Of a stretch of 64,000 nt of DNA, positions 18,472-27,632 are shown one piece after another. The stretch lies in contig DKIJ01000003.1 of NCBI GenBank assembly GCA_002454195.1, forward strand, positions 78,618-142,617, read 5' to 3'. This stretch comes from Flavobacterium sp. UBA6721 (GTDB taxonomy: Bacteria; Bacteroidota; Bacteroidia; Flavobacteriales; Flavobacteriaceae). The stretch's first letter is position 1; each line of letters opens with the position of its first letter. The position numbers and the translations under genes were made by a program. A model generated the notes under the pieces. That model worked only from the letters and a program-made list of their open reading frames with translations, was not told where the DNA came from and made no database searches.

Positions 18472-19691
18472 ATCAAAATTTTGACATAATAATTGTTGGC
18501 GGTGGTGCTGCAGGATTTTTTACAGCCATTAATATCGTTGAAAAAAATCCAAAGATAAAAGTGGCTATCCTGGAACGAGGAGCCGAAGTATTGCAAAAAG
18601 TACGCATCTCTGGCGGTGGTCGTTGCAATGTGACACATGCTTGTTTTGAACCAAATGAATTAGTTAAATTTTATCCTCGTGGAGAAAAAGAATTAAAAGG
18701 TCCTTTTCATCAATTTTGCTCGGGCGACACCATTGAATGGTTTGAAAAACATGGAGTCGAACTTAAAATAGAAGAAGACGGCAGGATGTTTCCTGTATCT
18801 AACAGCTCGCAAACTATTATTGACTGTTTTTTAAAAGCCACAAAAAAACTTGGAATCTCGGTACTTACTGGACAATCTGTACAGTCCATTTTTAAGAAAG
18901 AGAATCTTTGGAAAATAGAAACTCAAAACGAGAATTATCTGGCTGAGAAATTGGTAATGGCTACGGGTAGTAATCCTAAAATTTGGGAGATGCTTCAACA
19001 ACAAGGTCATGCAATAGTAACCCCAGTTCCTTCCCTATTTACTTTTAATATCAAAGACCCTAGAATAAAAGAATTGCCTGGCGTTTCGGCTCAGGTTTCG
19101 GTAAAAGTTAAAGACAGCAAACTTGCTTCAACCGGACCTTTATTAATCACCCATTGGGGAATGAGCGGTCCTGCTATTTTAAAACTTTCGGCTTGGGGCG
19201 CCCGAATTTTACATGACAAAAATTATCAATTCACCATTTTCGTCAATTGGTTAAACGATATTGACACTGAAGAAGCCGAAGAACTTTTGAAAACATTAAA
19301 ACAGGAGCAAGCCAAAAAGACGGTTTCAAAAAAATCTCCGTTTGAGATAACAAACAGACTGTGGGAAAGTTTAGTCTTGGCTTCTGGAATTTCAGCTGAA
19401 GCAAAATGGGCGGATTTATCTAAAAATCAAATTCAAAATGTAGCAAAACAATTAACTAACGCCTCTTTCCAAGTGAACGGAAAAAGCACTTTCAAAGAAG
19501 AATTTGTTACTGCAGGCGGCATTGATTTAAAAGAAATCAATTTTAAAACCATGGAAAGCAAAATTCACGAAAATCTATATTTTGCTGGTGAAATTGTGAA
19601 TATCGATGCTATTACAGGTGGATTTAACTTCCAAAATGCTTGGACTAGCGGATTTATTTTGGCCAATGCCATTTCACTTAAATTAACATAA
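18468..19691 (+). CDS. HI0933-family FAD-dependent oxidoreductase (BaiN/RdsA-like)
   Basis: A 407-aa flavoprotein. The N-terminal FAD dinucleotide motif IIVGGGAAGFFTAINI is at residues 8-23. The family signature RISGGGRCNVTHA follows, then the central HI0933 domain (LLITHWGMSGPAILKLSAWG) and the C-terminal FAD motif FAGEIVNIDAITGGFNFQNAWTSG (positions near 363-387). These proteins are annotated as NAD(P)/FAD-dependent oxidoreductases; the substrate in this organism is not known. It begins within the stop of the GDPD gene. Confidence 0.9.
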   Translation: MNQNFDIIIVGGGAAGFFTAINIVEKNPKIKVAILERGAEVLQKVRISGGGRCNVTHACFEPNELVKFYPRGEKELKGPFHQFCSGDTIEWFEKHGVELKIEEDGRMFPVSNSSQTIIDCFLKATKKLGISVLTGQSVQSIFKKENLWKIETQNENYLAEKLVMATGSNPKIWEMLQQQGHAIVTPVPSLFTFNIKDPRIKELPGVSAQVSVKVKDSKLASTGPLLITHWGMSGPAILKLSAWGARILHDKNYQFTIFVNWLNDIDTEEAEELLKTLKQEQAKKTVSKKSPFEITNRLWESLVLASGISAEAKWADLSKNQIQNVAKQLTNASFQVNGKSTFKEEFVTAGGIDLKEINFKTMESKIHENLYFAGEIVNIDAITGGFNFQNAWTSGFILANAISLKLT

Positions 19692-19746
19692 TTTTAAAAG
19701 GAATTCGAAAGATAATGCTGTAACTTTACTTACATATCTTAATCCT

Positions 19747-20490
19747 ATGAAATCAAATTTCCTTATTGCTATTTTTATCTTAATTAGTCATTTTAGCCAT
19801 TCTCAAACTCATAAACTACTGAGAGGCAAAGTGATGTCTGAACGTTTTTTATTACAGAATGTAGATGTAATCAATAAAACAAAGGAAATCAATACAAAAA
19901 CTAACGAAAAAGGGGAATTTATTCTTGTTGCCGATGTTAACGACAGCATTCTTTTTTACGACAAAGACTATCAATTAAAGAGAATCAAATTGAGTTTTGA
20001 AGACTTGGAAACAAACAACATCATTATTGCAATTGACAAAAAACCAGAAGAACTAAAAGAAGTAGTTATTCGTAAAATTGATGTTGATTGGAAATTTGAC
20101 AAAAAATGGGAACAAATGAAAAGAGATGAAGTTGCCGTTTACAGACAATCCAAACAATTAAAAAATCCAGCTATTAATGATGGTACCATTACTAACGGAA
20201 TGGATTTTGTCAAAATTGGGAAAATGCTTTTTGGAGACCTTTTGAAAGGAAAAAAAATGAAAGCAGACAATCCTGAGGCTTTCAAAGAAATAACCATTGC
20301 CAATTTTGACGAAAATTTCTTTACTGAAACATTACAAATAAAGAACACAGAAATTGACAGATTTCTTAGCTTCTGCAACTTTGATCCCAAATCCAAAAAA
20401 ATCATTTCCGAAAATTCAAATGCACTTGAATTAATGGATTTTTTATTCGAAAAAAACATAGAATTCAAAAAAGCAAATGCTACTGAGTAA
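19747..20490 (+). CDS. Exported protein with carboxypeptidase-like regulatory domain
   Basis: A 247-aa protein with a signal peptide (MKSNFLIAIFILISHFSHSQ) and a CarboxypepD_reg-like beta domain right after it (LRGKVMSERFLLQNVDVINK, then TNEKGEFILVADVNDSILF). A charged, helical C-terminal half follows without a recognised motif. Related proteins in Flavobacteria are secreted and of unknown function. It is 16 bases upstream of the DUF1801 gene in the same direction. Confidence 0.75.
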   Translation: MKSNFLIAIFILISHFSHSQTHKLLRGKVMSERFLLQNVDVINKTKEINTKTNEKGEFILVADVNDSILFYDKDYQLKRIKLSFEDLETNNIIIAIDKKPEELKEVVIRKIDVDWKFDKKWEQMKRDEVAVYRQSKQLKNPAINDGTITNGMDFVKIGKMLFGDLLKGKKMKADNPEAFKEITIANFDENFFTETLQIKNTEIDRFLSFCNFDPKSKKIISENSNALELMDFLFEKNIEFKKANATE

Positions 20491-20506
20491 TTTTTAGATA
20501 TCGAAA

Positions 20507-20860
20507 ATGGAAAATATAGAACAATACATCAATGCACTTCCGGATGAGATTCAAAAAATAACTCAAAACATAAGAAGCATCATTAAATCCGAAGCTCCTG
20601 ACTGCATTGAAAGTATTGCGTATGGGATACCCGCCTATAAAACATTTGGGAAACCCTTGGTTTATTTTGCAGCCTTCAAAAATCATATCGGACTGTATGC
20701 TACTCCCTCAGGTCATACGCAATTTGCAACAGCATTATCCCAGTACAAACAGGGAAAAGGTTCTGTTCAATTTCCTTTTGACAAACCTATTCCATACGAC
20801 CTAATCAAAGAAATTGTTGCTTTTCGTGTAAAAGAAAATGAAGAAAAATTCAAGAAATAA
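20507..20860 (+). CDS. DUF1801 (YdhG-like) protein
   Basis: A 117-aa soluble protein of the DUF1801/YdhG_co family. The family pattern is visible in YINALPDEIQKITQNIRSII, the SIAYGIPAYK segment and KNHIGLYATPSGH, ending in the typical FRVKENEEKFKK. Bacillus members are linked to frataxin-like iron handling, but no function should be assumed here. It ends 9 bases before the convergent tspO gene. Confidence 0.82.
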   Translation: MENIEQYINALPDEIQKITQNIRSIIKSEAPDCIESIAYGIPAYKTFGKPLVYFAAFKNHIGLYATPSGHTQFATALSQYKQGKGSVQFPFDKPIPYDLIKEIVAFRVKENEEKFKK

Positions 20861-20869
20861 AGCTGAACA

Positions 20870-21346
20870 TTATCGATTCAACCACCAAATACTAGCATTC
20901 AAAACAGCAGCAAAACTAACCCATGCCAAATAAGGCACTAACAAATAAGCTGCAATTTTGTTGATTTTTGAAAATTGCAAATAGCATTCATAAATAAATA
21001 ACCAAAGAAGAACAATTTCTATTCCGGCTAACATTGGGTTGTGTAAACCAAAAAACAAATACGACCAAAGTGCATTCAAAACCAATTGGATCAAAAAGAA
21101 CACCAATGCTTTTTTAACCCTGTCCTTATCATCAGTATAGCGATTCCAAACCAATCCAGCTGCCACTCCCATCATGATATACAACATAGTCCAAACTGGT
21201 GCAAAAACCCAATTAGGCGGATTAAAACTTGGTTTTACTAAGGTAGGATACCAGTCTAATATAGCCGAACGTGTTTCTATTCCCGAAAAATAACCAACAC
21301 CCAAACACAATACAACAACAGCAATTATTTTAATGATCTTGTTCAT
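20870..21346 (-). CDS. tspO: TspO/MBR family membrane protein
   Basis: A 158-aa protein with five hydrophobic helices and the TspO tryptophan-rich motifs: WYPTLVKPSFNPPNWVFAPVW near residues 32-52, ALWSYLFFGLHNP near 92-104, and a C-terminal WVSFAAVLNASIWWLN. Bacterial TspO binds tetrapyrroles and responds to oxygen or stress signals. It is convergent with the DUF1801 gene and divergent from mvaD. Confidence 0.92.
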   Translation of the reverse strand: MNKIIKIIAVVVLCLGVGYFSGIETRSAILDWYPTLVKPSFNPPNWVFAPVWTMLYIMMGVAAGLVWNRYTDDKDRVKKALVFFLIQLVLNALWSYLFFGLHNPMLAGIEIVLLWLFIYECYLQFSKINKIAAYLLVPYLAWVSFAAVLNASIWWLNR

Positions 21347-21423
21347 TTCGTTTTTTTTTCAAAAATAGTCAAAACTTTGTAACGAATAACCTAATAAGAA
21401 ACGAACGAATAAATCAAAAAAAG

Positions 21424-21431
21424 TATCTTTG
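21424..21431 (+). promoter_or_regulatory. -7 promoter element for mvaD
   Basis: TATCTTTG fits TAnnTTTG and ends 18 bases before the ATG at 21450. It overlaps the earlier in-frame TTG at 21429, which argues against that TTG being the start. Confidence 0.65.
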
Positions 21432-21449
21432 CCCCAAATTTCATCAGTC

Positions 21450-22541
21450 ATGTTTACAGCAAACGATTTTATTCCAAATAGCTATTCTAAAACAATTGAA
21501 AACGGTTCCTTCCAATGGAGTGCACCCAGTAATATTGCCTTAGTGAAATATTGGGGAAAGAAAACCAATCAAATCCCAGCCAATCCATCGGTAAGTTTTA
21601 CTTTAAACCATTGTAAAACAATTACAAAACTGGCTTTTGAAAAGAACAGAAATTCTGGAAATTTTTCGTTTGACTTACTTTTTGAAGGAAAACCAAAAGA
21701 AGACTTCAAACCCAAAATTCAAAAATTCTTTGAACGAATTGAAAGCTATTTGCCATTTTTAAAAGATTATCATTTTACCATAGATACGCAAAACACCTTC
21801 CCGCATAGTTCTGGAATTGCTTCTTCTGCTTCAGGAATGGCCGCTTTAGCTATGAACCTAATGCGTTTAGAAAAAGCCTTAAATCCTGAAATGACGGAAG
21901 AGTATTTTTATCAAAAAGCTTCTTTTTTGGCACGTTTAGGTTCCGGAAGTGCTTGTCGAAGTGTAAAAGGCAAAGTAGTAGTTTGGGGAAATCAAGCCAA
22001 TATTAAAGGAAGTTCAGATGAATATGGAGTGGAGTATCCTTACCATATTCATGACAATTTCAAAAATTATCAAGACACCATTTTATTGGTTGATAAAGGC
22101 GAAAAACAGGTCTCTAGCACTGTAGGGCATGACTTGATGCACAATCATCCATTTGCCGAAAGGCGATTTGCGCAAGCGCATGAAAATTTAGACAAACTGA
22201 TTGCCATTTTTGAAAAAGGTAATCTGGAAGAATTCATCCAAATTGTAGAAAGTGAAGCTCTGACTTTACACGCCATGATGATGACTTCGATGCCTTATTT
22301 CATTTTGATGAAACCGAACACATTAGAAATCATTAATAGGATTTGGAAATTTAGAAAAGATACACAAACCCCAGTATGTTTTACACTCGACGCAGGTGCT
22401 AATGTACATGTTTTATACCCTGAAAACGTAAAAGAAAAAGTACTGCAATTTATTAAAGCCGAATTAGTTGGCTATTGTCAAAATGAGCAGTACATTTGTG
22501 ACGAAATTGGAGAGGGAAGTCAATTGATAATGGATAATTAA
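21450..22541 (+). CDS. mvaD: Diphosphomevalonate decarboxylase
   Basis: This cytosolic GHMP-family enzyme converts mevalonate diphosphate to isopentenyl diphosphate with ATP. The 363-aa protein carries the family motifs WSAPSNIALVKYWGKK near residues 23-38, NPSVSFTLNHCKT, the phosphate loop HSSGIASSASGMAALA near 119-134, and GSGSACRSVKG, where Ser/Arg contact the substrate. The ATG at 21450 is chosen because the -7 promoter element covers the upstream TTG. Its last codons (LIMDN and the stop) lie in an AT-rich repeat that borders the following four-helix-bundle gene, so its C-terminus may be altered. Confidence 0.95.
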   Translation: MFTANDFIPNSYSKTIENGSFQWSAPSNIALVKYWGKKTNQIPANPSVSFTLNHCKTITKLAFEKNRNSGNFSFDLLFEGKPKEDFKPKIQKFFERIESYLPFLKDYHFTIDTQNTFPHSSGIASSASGMAALAMNLMRLEKALNPEMTEEYFYQKASFLARLGSGSACRSVKGKVVVWGNQANIKGSSDEYGVEYPYHIHDNFKNYQDTILLVDKGEKQVSSTVGHDLMHNHPFAERRFAQAHENLDKLIAIFEKGNLEEFIQIVESEALTLHAMMMTSMPYFILMKPNTLEIINRIWKFRKDTQTPVCFTLDAGANVHVLYPENVKEKVLQFIKAELVGYCQNEQYICDEIGEGSQLIMDN

Positions 22542-22553
22542 CAATTGATAATT
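22534..22553 (+). repeat. Left arm of the inverted repeat around the four-helix-bundle gene
   Basis: ATAATTAACAATTGATAATT is the inverted counterpart (19 of 20 positions) of 22919-22938. It contains the mvaD stop codon and ends just ahead of the start of the four-helix-bundle gene. Confidence 0.7.
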
Positions 22554-22555
22554 TT

Positions 22556-22906
22556 ATGGAAAAGAAGAATATAATCAAAGATAAGTCATTCACTTTTGCA
22601 ATAGAGATTGTATCGCTTTATAAAGTTCTTATTGAAAAAAAAGAATTTGTTTTATCAAAACAAATGTTGCGTTTAGGCACATCAATTGGAGCAAATATCA
22701 GAGAGGCAGAACATGCACAAAGTAAATTAGATTTTATTCATAAATTATCCATATCTTTAAAAGAAGCAAATGAAACAGAGTATTGGTTGGATTTATTATA
22801 TAAAACTAACTATATAACTGAATTGGAATATCAAAATATCAAAATTAAAATTGTTGAAATATTGAAAATACTAACGAGCATAATCAATACTTCTAAAAAC
22901 AACTAA
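22556..22906 (+). CDS. Four-helix-bundle protein (23S rRNA IVP/S23 family)
   Basis: A 116-aa helical protein of the four-helix-bundle family related to proteins encoded in 23S rRNA intervening sequences. The family pattern is present: SFTFAIEIVSLYKVL, LSKQMLRLGTSIGANIREAE, KLDFIHKLSISLKEANETEYWLDLL (split motifs). Function is unknown; relatives form pentamers and related Avd proteins act in diversity-generating retroelements, but no retroelement is present here. It lies between two mevalonate genes and is bordered by inverted AT-rich repeats, so it looks like an inserted cassette. Confidence 0.9.
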   Translation: MEKKNIIKDKSFTFAIEIVSLYKVLIEKKEFVLSKQMLRLGTSIGANIREAEHAQSKLDFIHKLSISLKEANETEYWLDLLYKTNYITELEYQNIKIKIVEILKILTSIINTSKNN

Positions 22907-22918
22907 TTATACATTATC

Positions 22919-22938
22919 AATTATTAATTGTTAATTAT
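22919..22938 (-). repeat. Right arm of the inverted repeat around the four-helix-bundle gene
   Basis: AATTATTAATTGTTAATTAT is the inverted counterpart of 22534-22553 with one mismatch. It ends 7 bases before the ATG of the mevalonate-kinase-like gene, so it forms part of that gene's leader. Confidence 0.7.
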
Positions 22939-22945
22939 TAAAGAT

Positions 22946-23884
22946 ATGAAAGGACCTTTATTTTACTCAAAAATATTACTCTTTGGAGAATACGGAATTA
23001 TTCGTGATTCGAAAGGGCTTTCTATTCCGTATAATTTTTATAACGGAGCTTTGAAAAAAAATGATAATCCTTCGGCAGAAGCCATTGCTTCTAATGCTAG
23101 TTTAAAACGTTTTGCTGATTATTTAGAATCCTTGGAAAACGAAAAAACAAATTTGGTTTCTTTTGATTTAAAATCGTTAAAAAACGACATTGAAACTGGA
23201 ATGTATTTTGATTCCAGTATTCCACAAGGTTATGGTGTAGGGAGTAGTGGTGCATTAGTTGCAGCTATTTACGACAAATATGCCCAAAACAAAATCACTG
23301 TTTTAGAAAACTTAACTCGTGAAAAATTATTAGAGTTAAAAAATATATTCTCTCAAATGGAGAGCTTTTTCCACGGAAAAAGTTCAGGATTAGACCCATT
23401 AAACAGCTATTTGAGTATTCCAATTTTGATTAATTCAAAAGATCATATTGAAGCAACAGGAATTCCATCACAAAGTTTTGATGGGAAAGCTGCTGTTTTC
23501 CTTTTAGATTCTGGAATCATTGGTGAAACGGCTCCAATGATTAATATTTTCATGGAAAATCTTAAAGATAAAGGTTTCCGTGCTATGCTAAAGAATCAAT
23601 TTGTAAAATATACCGATGCTTGTGTCGAAAACTTCCTAGGTGGAGACATGAAATCATTGTTTAGCAATACTAAAAAGTTATCCCGTGTCGTTTTAAATCA
23701 TTTCAAACCTATGATTCCTGAGCAATTTCATGAAATTTGGCAAAAAGGTATCGAAACAAATGATTATTATTTAAAACTATGTGGTTCAGGCGGAGGCGGA
23801 TACATTCTGGGCTTCACAGAGGATTTAGAACGTGCCAAAGCTTCATTAAAAGATTACAAACTAGAAGTAGTTTATCAATTTTAA
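22946..23884 (+). CDS. Mevalonate kinase-like GHMP kinase
   Basis: A 312-aa cytosolic kinase that most likely phosphorylates mevalonate. The N-terminus reads YSKILLFGEYGIIRDSKGL, the typical mevalonate-kinase opening with the active-site lysine and glutamate. The ATP loop is SIPQGYGVGSSGALVAAIY near residue 92. FHGKSSGLDPLNSYLSIP near 145 holds the catalytic Asp, and the C-terminal glycine-rich loop is LCGSGGGGYILGF. The ATG at 22946 is preferred over a TTG at 22928 that lies in the flanking repeat. It lies 40 bases after the four-helix-bundle gene and 37 bases before the UbiA-type gene. Confidence 0.88.
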   Translation: MKGPLFYSKILLFGEYGIIRDSKGLSIPYNFYNGALKKNDNPSAEAIASNASLKRFADYLESLENEKTNLVSFDLKSLKNDIETGMYFDSSIPQGYGVGSSGALVAAIYDKYAQNKITVLENLTREKLLELKNIFSQMESFFHGKSSGLDPLNSYLSIPILINSKDHIEATGIPSQSFDGKAAVFLLDSGIIGETAPMINIFMENLKDKGFRAMLKNQFVKYTDACVENFLGGDMKSLFSNTKKLSRVVLNHFKPMIPEQFHEIWQKGIETNDYYLKLCGSGGGGYILGFTEDLERAKASLKDYKLEVVYQF

Positions 23885-23921
23885 TAGAACGCCATAAAGA
23901 ACACAACAATAACTGTCTAAA

Positions 23922-24878
23922 ATGTTTAGTAGAAAACACAAACTTTTAGCGTTAAAAATTGTCAGTTTGTTCTCTGTAATTAGAGGTTACAACATTCCAA
24001 TAATAATTTTAGCGCAATATTTATCGGCTATATTTATATTGGCACCAGAAATAAGAGCCTTAGATGTACTGCTCGATTTCAATTTGTTTTTGATTGTTTT
24101 TGCTTCCTCATTAAGCATCGCATCGGGATATATCATCAATAATTTTTACGACAGTAAAAAGGATTTAATCAACCGACCTAATAAGTCCATGCTTGACCGA
24201 TTAGTGAGTCAAAGTACGAAACTAAAAGTTTATTTTACTTTAAACTTCATTGTTGCAACGATTGCTTGGTTTATTTCTTGGCGTGCTTTATTGTTTTTTT
24301 CGGTTTATATTTTTCTTATTTGGTTCTACTCTCATAAAATAAAAAGATATCCTTTTATTGGCAACCTTATGGCCTCAATTATGGCTGTAGTGCCTTTTTT
24401 CGCCATATTGTTATATTATTACACCAAATTACCTATATACGAAATAGAAAACTACAAGGGACAATTTGTTGTGATTTTTGCACACGCTACTTTTTTATTT
24501 CTATTATTATTGATTAGAGAAATGATTAAAGATTTAGAAAACATAAAAGGAGACCTTGTAGACAATTATAAAACCATACCCATTATTTACGGTGAAGAAG
24601 CTTCGAAAAAAATCATCAGCATATTAACCCTTTTTACGCTATTACCTATTTACATTTTAATCGAAATGTACGATGTAGGCTATATGGATATTTACTTTTA
24701 TTCCTGCCTGATTATTCTAATTTTCTTCTTACTGTATCTTTGGAAATCCAACACTAAAATTCAGTTTCTATTACTGCACAATGTCCTAAAATTTTTAATT
24801 GTGTCCGGAGTCTTTTGTATTATACTTATTGACCCAAGTGTTTTATGGCATGGAAAGAAACTACTTTTGTCATTTTAA
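23922..24878 (+). CDS. UbiA-family prenyltransferase (GGGP geranylgeranyltransferase-like)
   Basis: A 318-aa membrane protein with eight or nine hydrophobic helices and both aspartate-rich motifs of the UbiA superfamily: NNFYDSKKDLINRPNK near residues 83-98 and the second motif KDLENIKGDLVDNYKT near 206-221. These bind Mg-prenyl diphosphate. Flavobacterial members are usually named geranylgeranylglycerol-phosphate geranylgeranyltransferase, but the acceptor is not proven. Its place after the mevalonate kinase gene links it to isoprenoid use. Confidence 0.87.
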   Translation: MFSRKHKLLALKIVSLFSVIRGYNIPIIILAQYLSAIFILAPEIRALDVLLDFNLFLIVFASSLSIASGYIINNFYDSKKDLINRPNKSMLDRLVSQSTKLKVYFTLNFIVATIAWFISWRALLFFSVYIFLIWFYSHKIKRYPFIGNLMASIMAVVPFFAILLYYYTKLPIYEIENYKGQFVVIFAHATFLFLLLLIREMIKDLENIKGDLVDNYKTIPIIYGEEASKKIISILTLFTLLPIYILIEMYDVGYMDIYFYSCLIILIFFLLYLWKSNTKIQFLLLHNVLKFLIVSGVFCIILIDPSVLWHGKKLLLSF

Positions 24879-24963
24879 AAGGCACAAACAATCAAAATCA
24901 CCTACTAAAGAGATAGTTATCGTTTTATAATTGGCATTTATCAATTAACAAGGATATAAATAC

Positions 24964-24971
24964 TATCTTTG
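24964..24971 (+). promoter_or_regulatory. -7 promoter element for the pseudouridine synthase gene
   Basis: TATCTTTG fits TAnnTTTG, 18 bases before the ATG at 24990. A TTG inside this element (24969) is in frame but is part of the promoter. Confidence 0.6.
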
Positions 24972-24989
24972 CAAAAATTATCGAATAAT

Positions 24990-25898
24990 ATGAATAATAA
25001 GGAAGGCAACAATAAAAGAGGTGGTTCTAGATCTAATAGCTCAAGACCAAATGCTAACAAGCCAAAGCCTGCTTTGCCGAAAAGAGCACAAGGAACTAAA
25101 AAACCTAAATTTAGTGCTAAAGCTTCAGAAGAGGCTACCAAAAAAATAGAAAAAAAACCAAATCCAGTCGCTAAAAGACCAAAAGCAAAGGATGAAATTC
25201 GTTTAAACAAATACATCTCTAATTCAGGCGTTTGTTCGCGTCGTGATGCCGATATCTACATTCAATCAGGAAATGTAAAAGTAAATGGAAATCCAGTTAC
25301 TGAAATGGGTTATTTAGTAAAACCAGGAGATGTTGTAAACTTTGACGGTGTTACTTTGACACCGGAAAAAAAGGTTTACATCCTATTAAATAAACCTAAA
25401 AACTTTACTACGGCATTAGATGAAGGACAAGAATTCCGCAATGTTTTAGAATTAGTCAAAGGTTCTACCACTGCTAAAATTGCTCCTGTAGGTAGAATGG
25501 ATAAAAACACGACTGGACTTTTATTATTTACAAATGATACTGATATGATTAGAAAGTTTACGCTTCCTAATCAAAAATCATCAAAAATATACCAAGTTTC
25601 TCTAGACAAAAACTTGAAATTTGAAGATTTAGAAAAAATTAGCAAGGGTCTAGTAATAGAAGGTCACCGCGTTTTTGTAGAAGAAATAAGCTATATTGAA
25701 GGTGAACCCAAAAGCGAAGTGGGACTTAAATTAAAGACCTCTAATATTAAGGTAGTCCGTAATATTTTTGAACATCTGGATTATGATGTATTAAAAATTG
25801 ACCGAGTAGCTTTTGCTGGATTGACTAAAAAGAACCTACCAAGAGGAAACTGGAGATTACTTACTGAACAAGAAATCATCAATTTGAAACATTTTTAA
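24990..25898 (+). CDS. RluB/RsuA-type rRNA pseudouridine synthase
   Basis: A 302-aa protein. Residues 1 to about 65 are a basic, low-complexity linker rich in Lys, Asn, Ser, Pro and Ala. An S4 RNA-binding domain follows (IRLNKYISNSGVCSRRDADI near 69-88), then the pseudouridine synthase domain with the catalytic-Asp motif GRMDKNTTGLLLFTND near 170-185. The family modifies uridines in rRNA (RluB and RluF act on 23S, RsuA on 16S); the exact target cannot be set from the sequence. Long basic N-terminal tails are common in Bacteroidota homologues. A terminator follows 14 bases after the stop. Confidence 0.92.
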   Translation: MNNKEGNNKRGGSRSNSSRPNANKPKPALPKRAQGTKKPKFSAKASEEATKKIEKKPNPVAKRPKAKDEIRLNKYISNSGVCSRRDADIYIQSGNVKVNGNPVTEMGYLVKPGDVVNFDGVTLTPEKKVYILLNKPKNFTTALDEGQEFRNVLELVKGSTTAKIAPVGRMDKNTTGLLLFTNDTDMIRKFTLPNQKSSKIYQVSLDKNLKFEDLEKISKGLVIEGHRVFVEEISYIEGEPKSEVGLKLKTSNIKVVRNIFEHLDYDVLKIDRVAFAGLTKKNLPRGNWRLLTEQEIINLKHF

Positions 25899-25910
25899 AT
25901 TCACAAAAAA

Positions 25911-25935
25911 ACCGCATCATAGATGCGTTTTTTTT
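25911..25935 (+). terminator. Intrinsic terminator after the pseudouridine synthase gene
   Basis: CGCATC (25913-25918) pairs with GATGCG (25922-25927), followed by a run of eight T. Confidence 0.88.
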
Positions 25936-25936
25936 T

Positions 25937-26129
25937 ATGATTCAAAGTAAATTATTACCATTTAAATGGCAAATACCAGTTATTTGGATTCATTAACTTA
26001 GCCTTTACATTGGCACATTCATAATACCAAAAACTGTTGTTTATCAATAGAATAGGTGTTATATTTAGAAGGAACAAACACCGAAATTGCTCAATATGAT
26101 TCAAAAACGGGGTTTTCTTTATAAATGCG
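25937..26129. other. Gap before the transposase; possible gene remnant
   Basis: No intact gene. On the minus strand, an open frame ending at the stop 25955-25957 reads FWYYECANVKAKLMNPNNW and then YLPFKW. This looks more like a real protein C-terminus than random sequence and may be the tail of a gene cut by the insertion sequence. I do not recognise the family. No terminal inverted repeat of the element could be found by eye. Confidence 0.3.
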
Positions 26130-27491
26130 ATGCCAAAAATAATACGTTTAAGCGAATTTCAATACGAAATTCCAATTTTTACTATCAATAAAGATTTTGA
26201 TGGTTTTTACGCCCAATTTCTAAAAACCGATTTGGGTAAAATTTACCTTTCTACGCCTTTTTCGGAACTTGGTCAAGCTTTCAAATTGAAAGATTCCAAA
26301 AAAGGAACTCATTGCTATTTTAGTCCCAAAGGGAAAATTGCCCTAATGATGCTTAAGAACTATTATGGTTGTTCGGATAAGAAACTAATCGAACTTTTGA
26401 ACGGAAATATTTTTATGCAGTTTTTTTGCGACATTCTCATTCCCATTAACAAACCGCTTACCAACTTTAAAATTGTGAGCCAAATTATAGTGGAACTTTC
26501 CAAGGGTTTAAATATTAGAAAATCTCAAGAAATACTTGCCAAGAGTTGGATTCCTTATATGAAGGACTTAGACAAAATGTTTACTGATGCGACTTGTTAT
26601 GAAAGCGAAGTGCGTTTTCCAACCAATCAGAAATTGCTTTGGGAATGCGTTCAGTGGAACTATAAACAAATGGAATCTTTATGCCGAATTTTACAAATAA
26701 AATTACCCCGAACCAAATATTTGGATTGGTGCAGACGCTATAATGAGTATTCGAAAAAGCGAAAAAAACAATCCAAATACCGTACAAAGGTAACCAGAGG
26801 ATTACTGAAATTATTATACAAACTCAATGGCGAACTCAATAAAATTGAAAATCAAAATTCCTTTGTATTTACTTTAAAATACAAACAACAACGTTCTATT
26901 ATTACTAAAGTCTATCAGCAACAGGCACAAATATTTAAAACAGGGAAAAGTGTTCCTGATAGAATTGAAAGTATCAGCAAAAGTTACATACGCCCAATTG
27001 TCCGCGGCAAAGAAGTCAAACAAGTAGAGTTTGGAGCTAAAGTGAATAAAATTCAGATTGACGGAATCAATTTTATTGAACATATCCAATACCGAGCTTT
27101 CAATGAGGGAACCCGTTTGCAAAGCAGTATTTTTTGCGCACAAAATTTGACGAAAACTAAAATAAAAATGCTGGGAGCTGATGCTATTTATGCTACCAAT
27201 AAAAACCGGACATTTACCTCTGGTTGCAAGATCCAAACCGATTATGTTAGAAAAGGAAAAGCTGGTAAAAATGAAGAACAGCGTAAAATTTTAGCCAGAG
27301 AAATTAAAAAAGAACGCTCCACACGCCTGGAGGGAAGTTTTGGCAAAGAAAAGGAGCATTACAATCTGAAAAAAATCAAAGCCAAAACTAAAAAGAGTGA
27401 GATACTTTGGATTTTCTTCGGAATCCATACAGCCAATGCCCTGGAAATTGGAAGAAGGATTTTTATAAAATCGCTTAATATAGCAGCTTAA
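26130..27491 (+). mobile_element. DDE transposase of an IS5/IS1182-like element
   Basis: A 453-aa transposase, apparently intact. DDE-type landmarks: the first Asp in FTDATCYESEVRFPTNQKLL near residues 150-170, the second Asp in MLGADAIYATNKNRTF near 349-364, and the Glu in STRLEGSFGKEKEHYNLKKI near 397-416. N-terminal helices (MPKIIRLSEFQYEIPIFTIN, FSPKGKIALMMLKNYYGCSD) resemble the DUF772-type domain of IS1182/IS5 relatives. The flanks show no clear inverted repeat or target duplication by eye, so element ends are not defined. It separates the housekeeping region from the decaying polysaccharide locus. Confidence 0.8.
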
Positions 27492-27583
27492 AAAATGAAA
27501 TAATTGTCATGGGATAACTACGTCCTGTTGTGAGCAAAAATCTGTTTTCTTGACAAATATATCTTTAAAAACGTAGTCAAAAT

Positions 27584-27623
27584 AAAAATGACCGATAGTG
27601 AAAATCAAAATCGGTCATTTTTT
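27584..27623. terminator. Bidirectional terminator downstream of the transposase
   Basis: AAAAATGACCGAT (27584-27596) pairs with ATCGGTCATTTTT (27610-27622) around a 13-base loop. A/T runs on both sides allow use in either direction; it lies between the transposase (+) and the GH36 remnant (-). Confidence 0.82.
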
Positions 27624-27632
27624 ATGTTTGTT

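Noticed and set aside
22556..22906. Avd-type accessory gene of a diversity-generating retroelement
   Set aside because: No reverse transcriptase, template repeat or variable-repeat target gene is present nearby.
22534..22938. AT-rich repeats around the four-helix-bundle gene as a CRISPR-like array
   Set aside because: Only one inverted pair, no regular spacing or spacers; no cas genes in the window.
24941..25216. Minus-strand hydrophobic open frame opposite the pseudouridine synthase N-terminus
   Set aside because: It is the antisense of a low-complexity Lys/Pro/Ala-rich region, which creates artificial Leu/Phe-rich frames.
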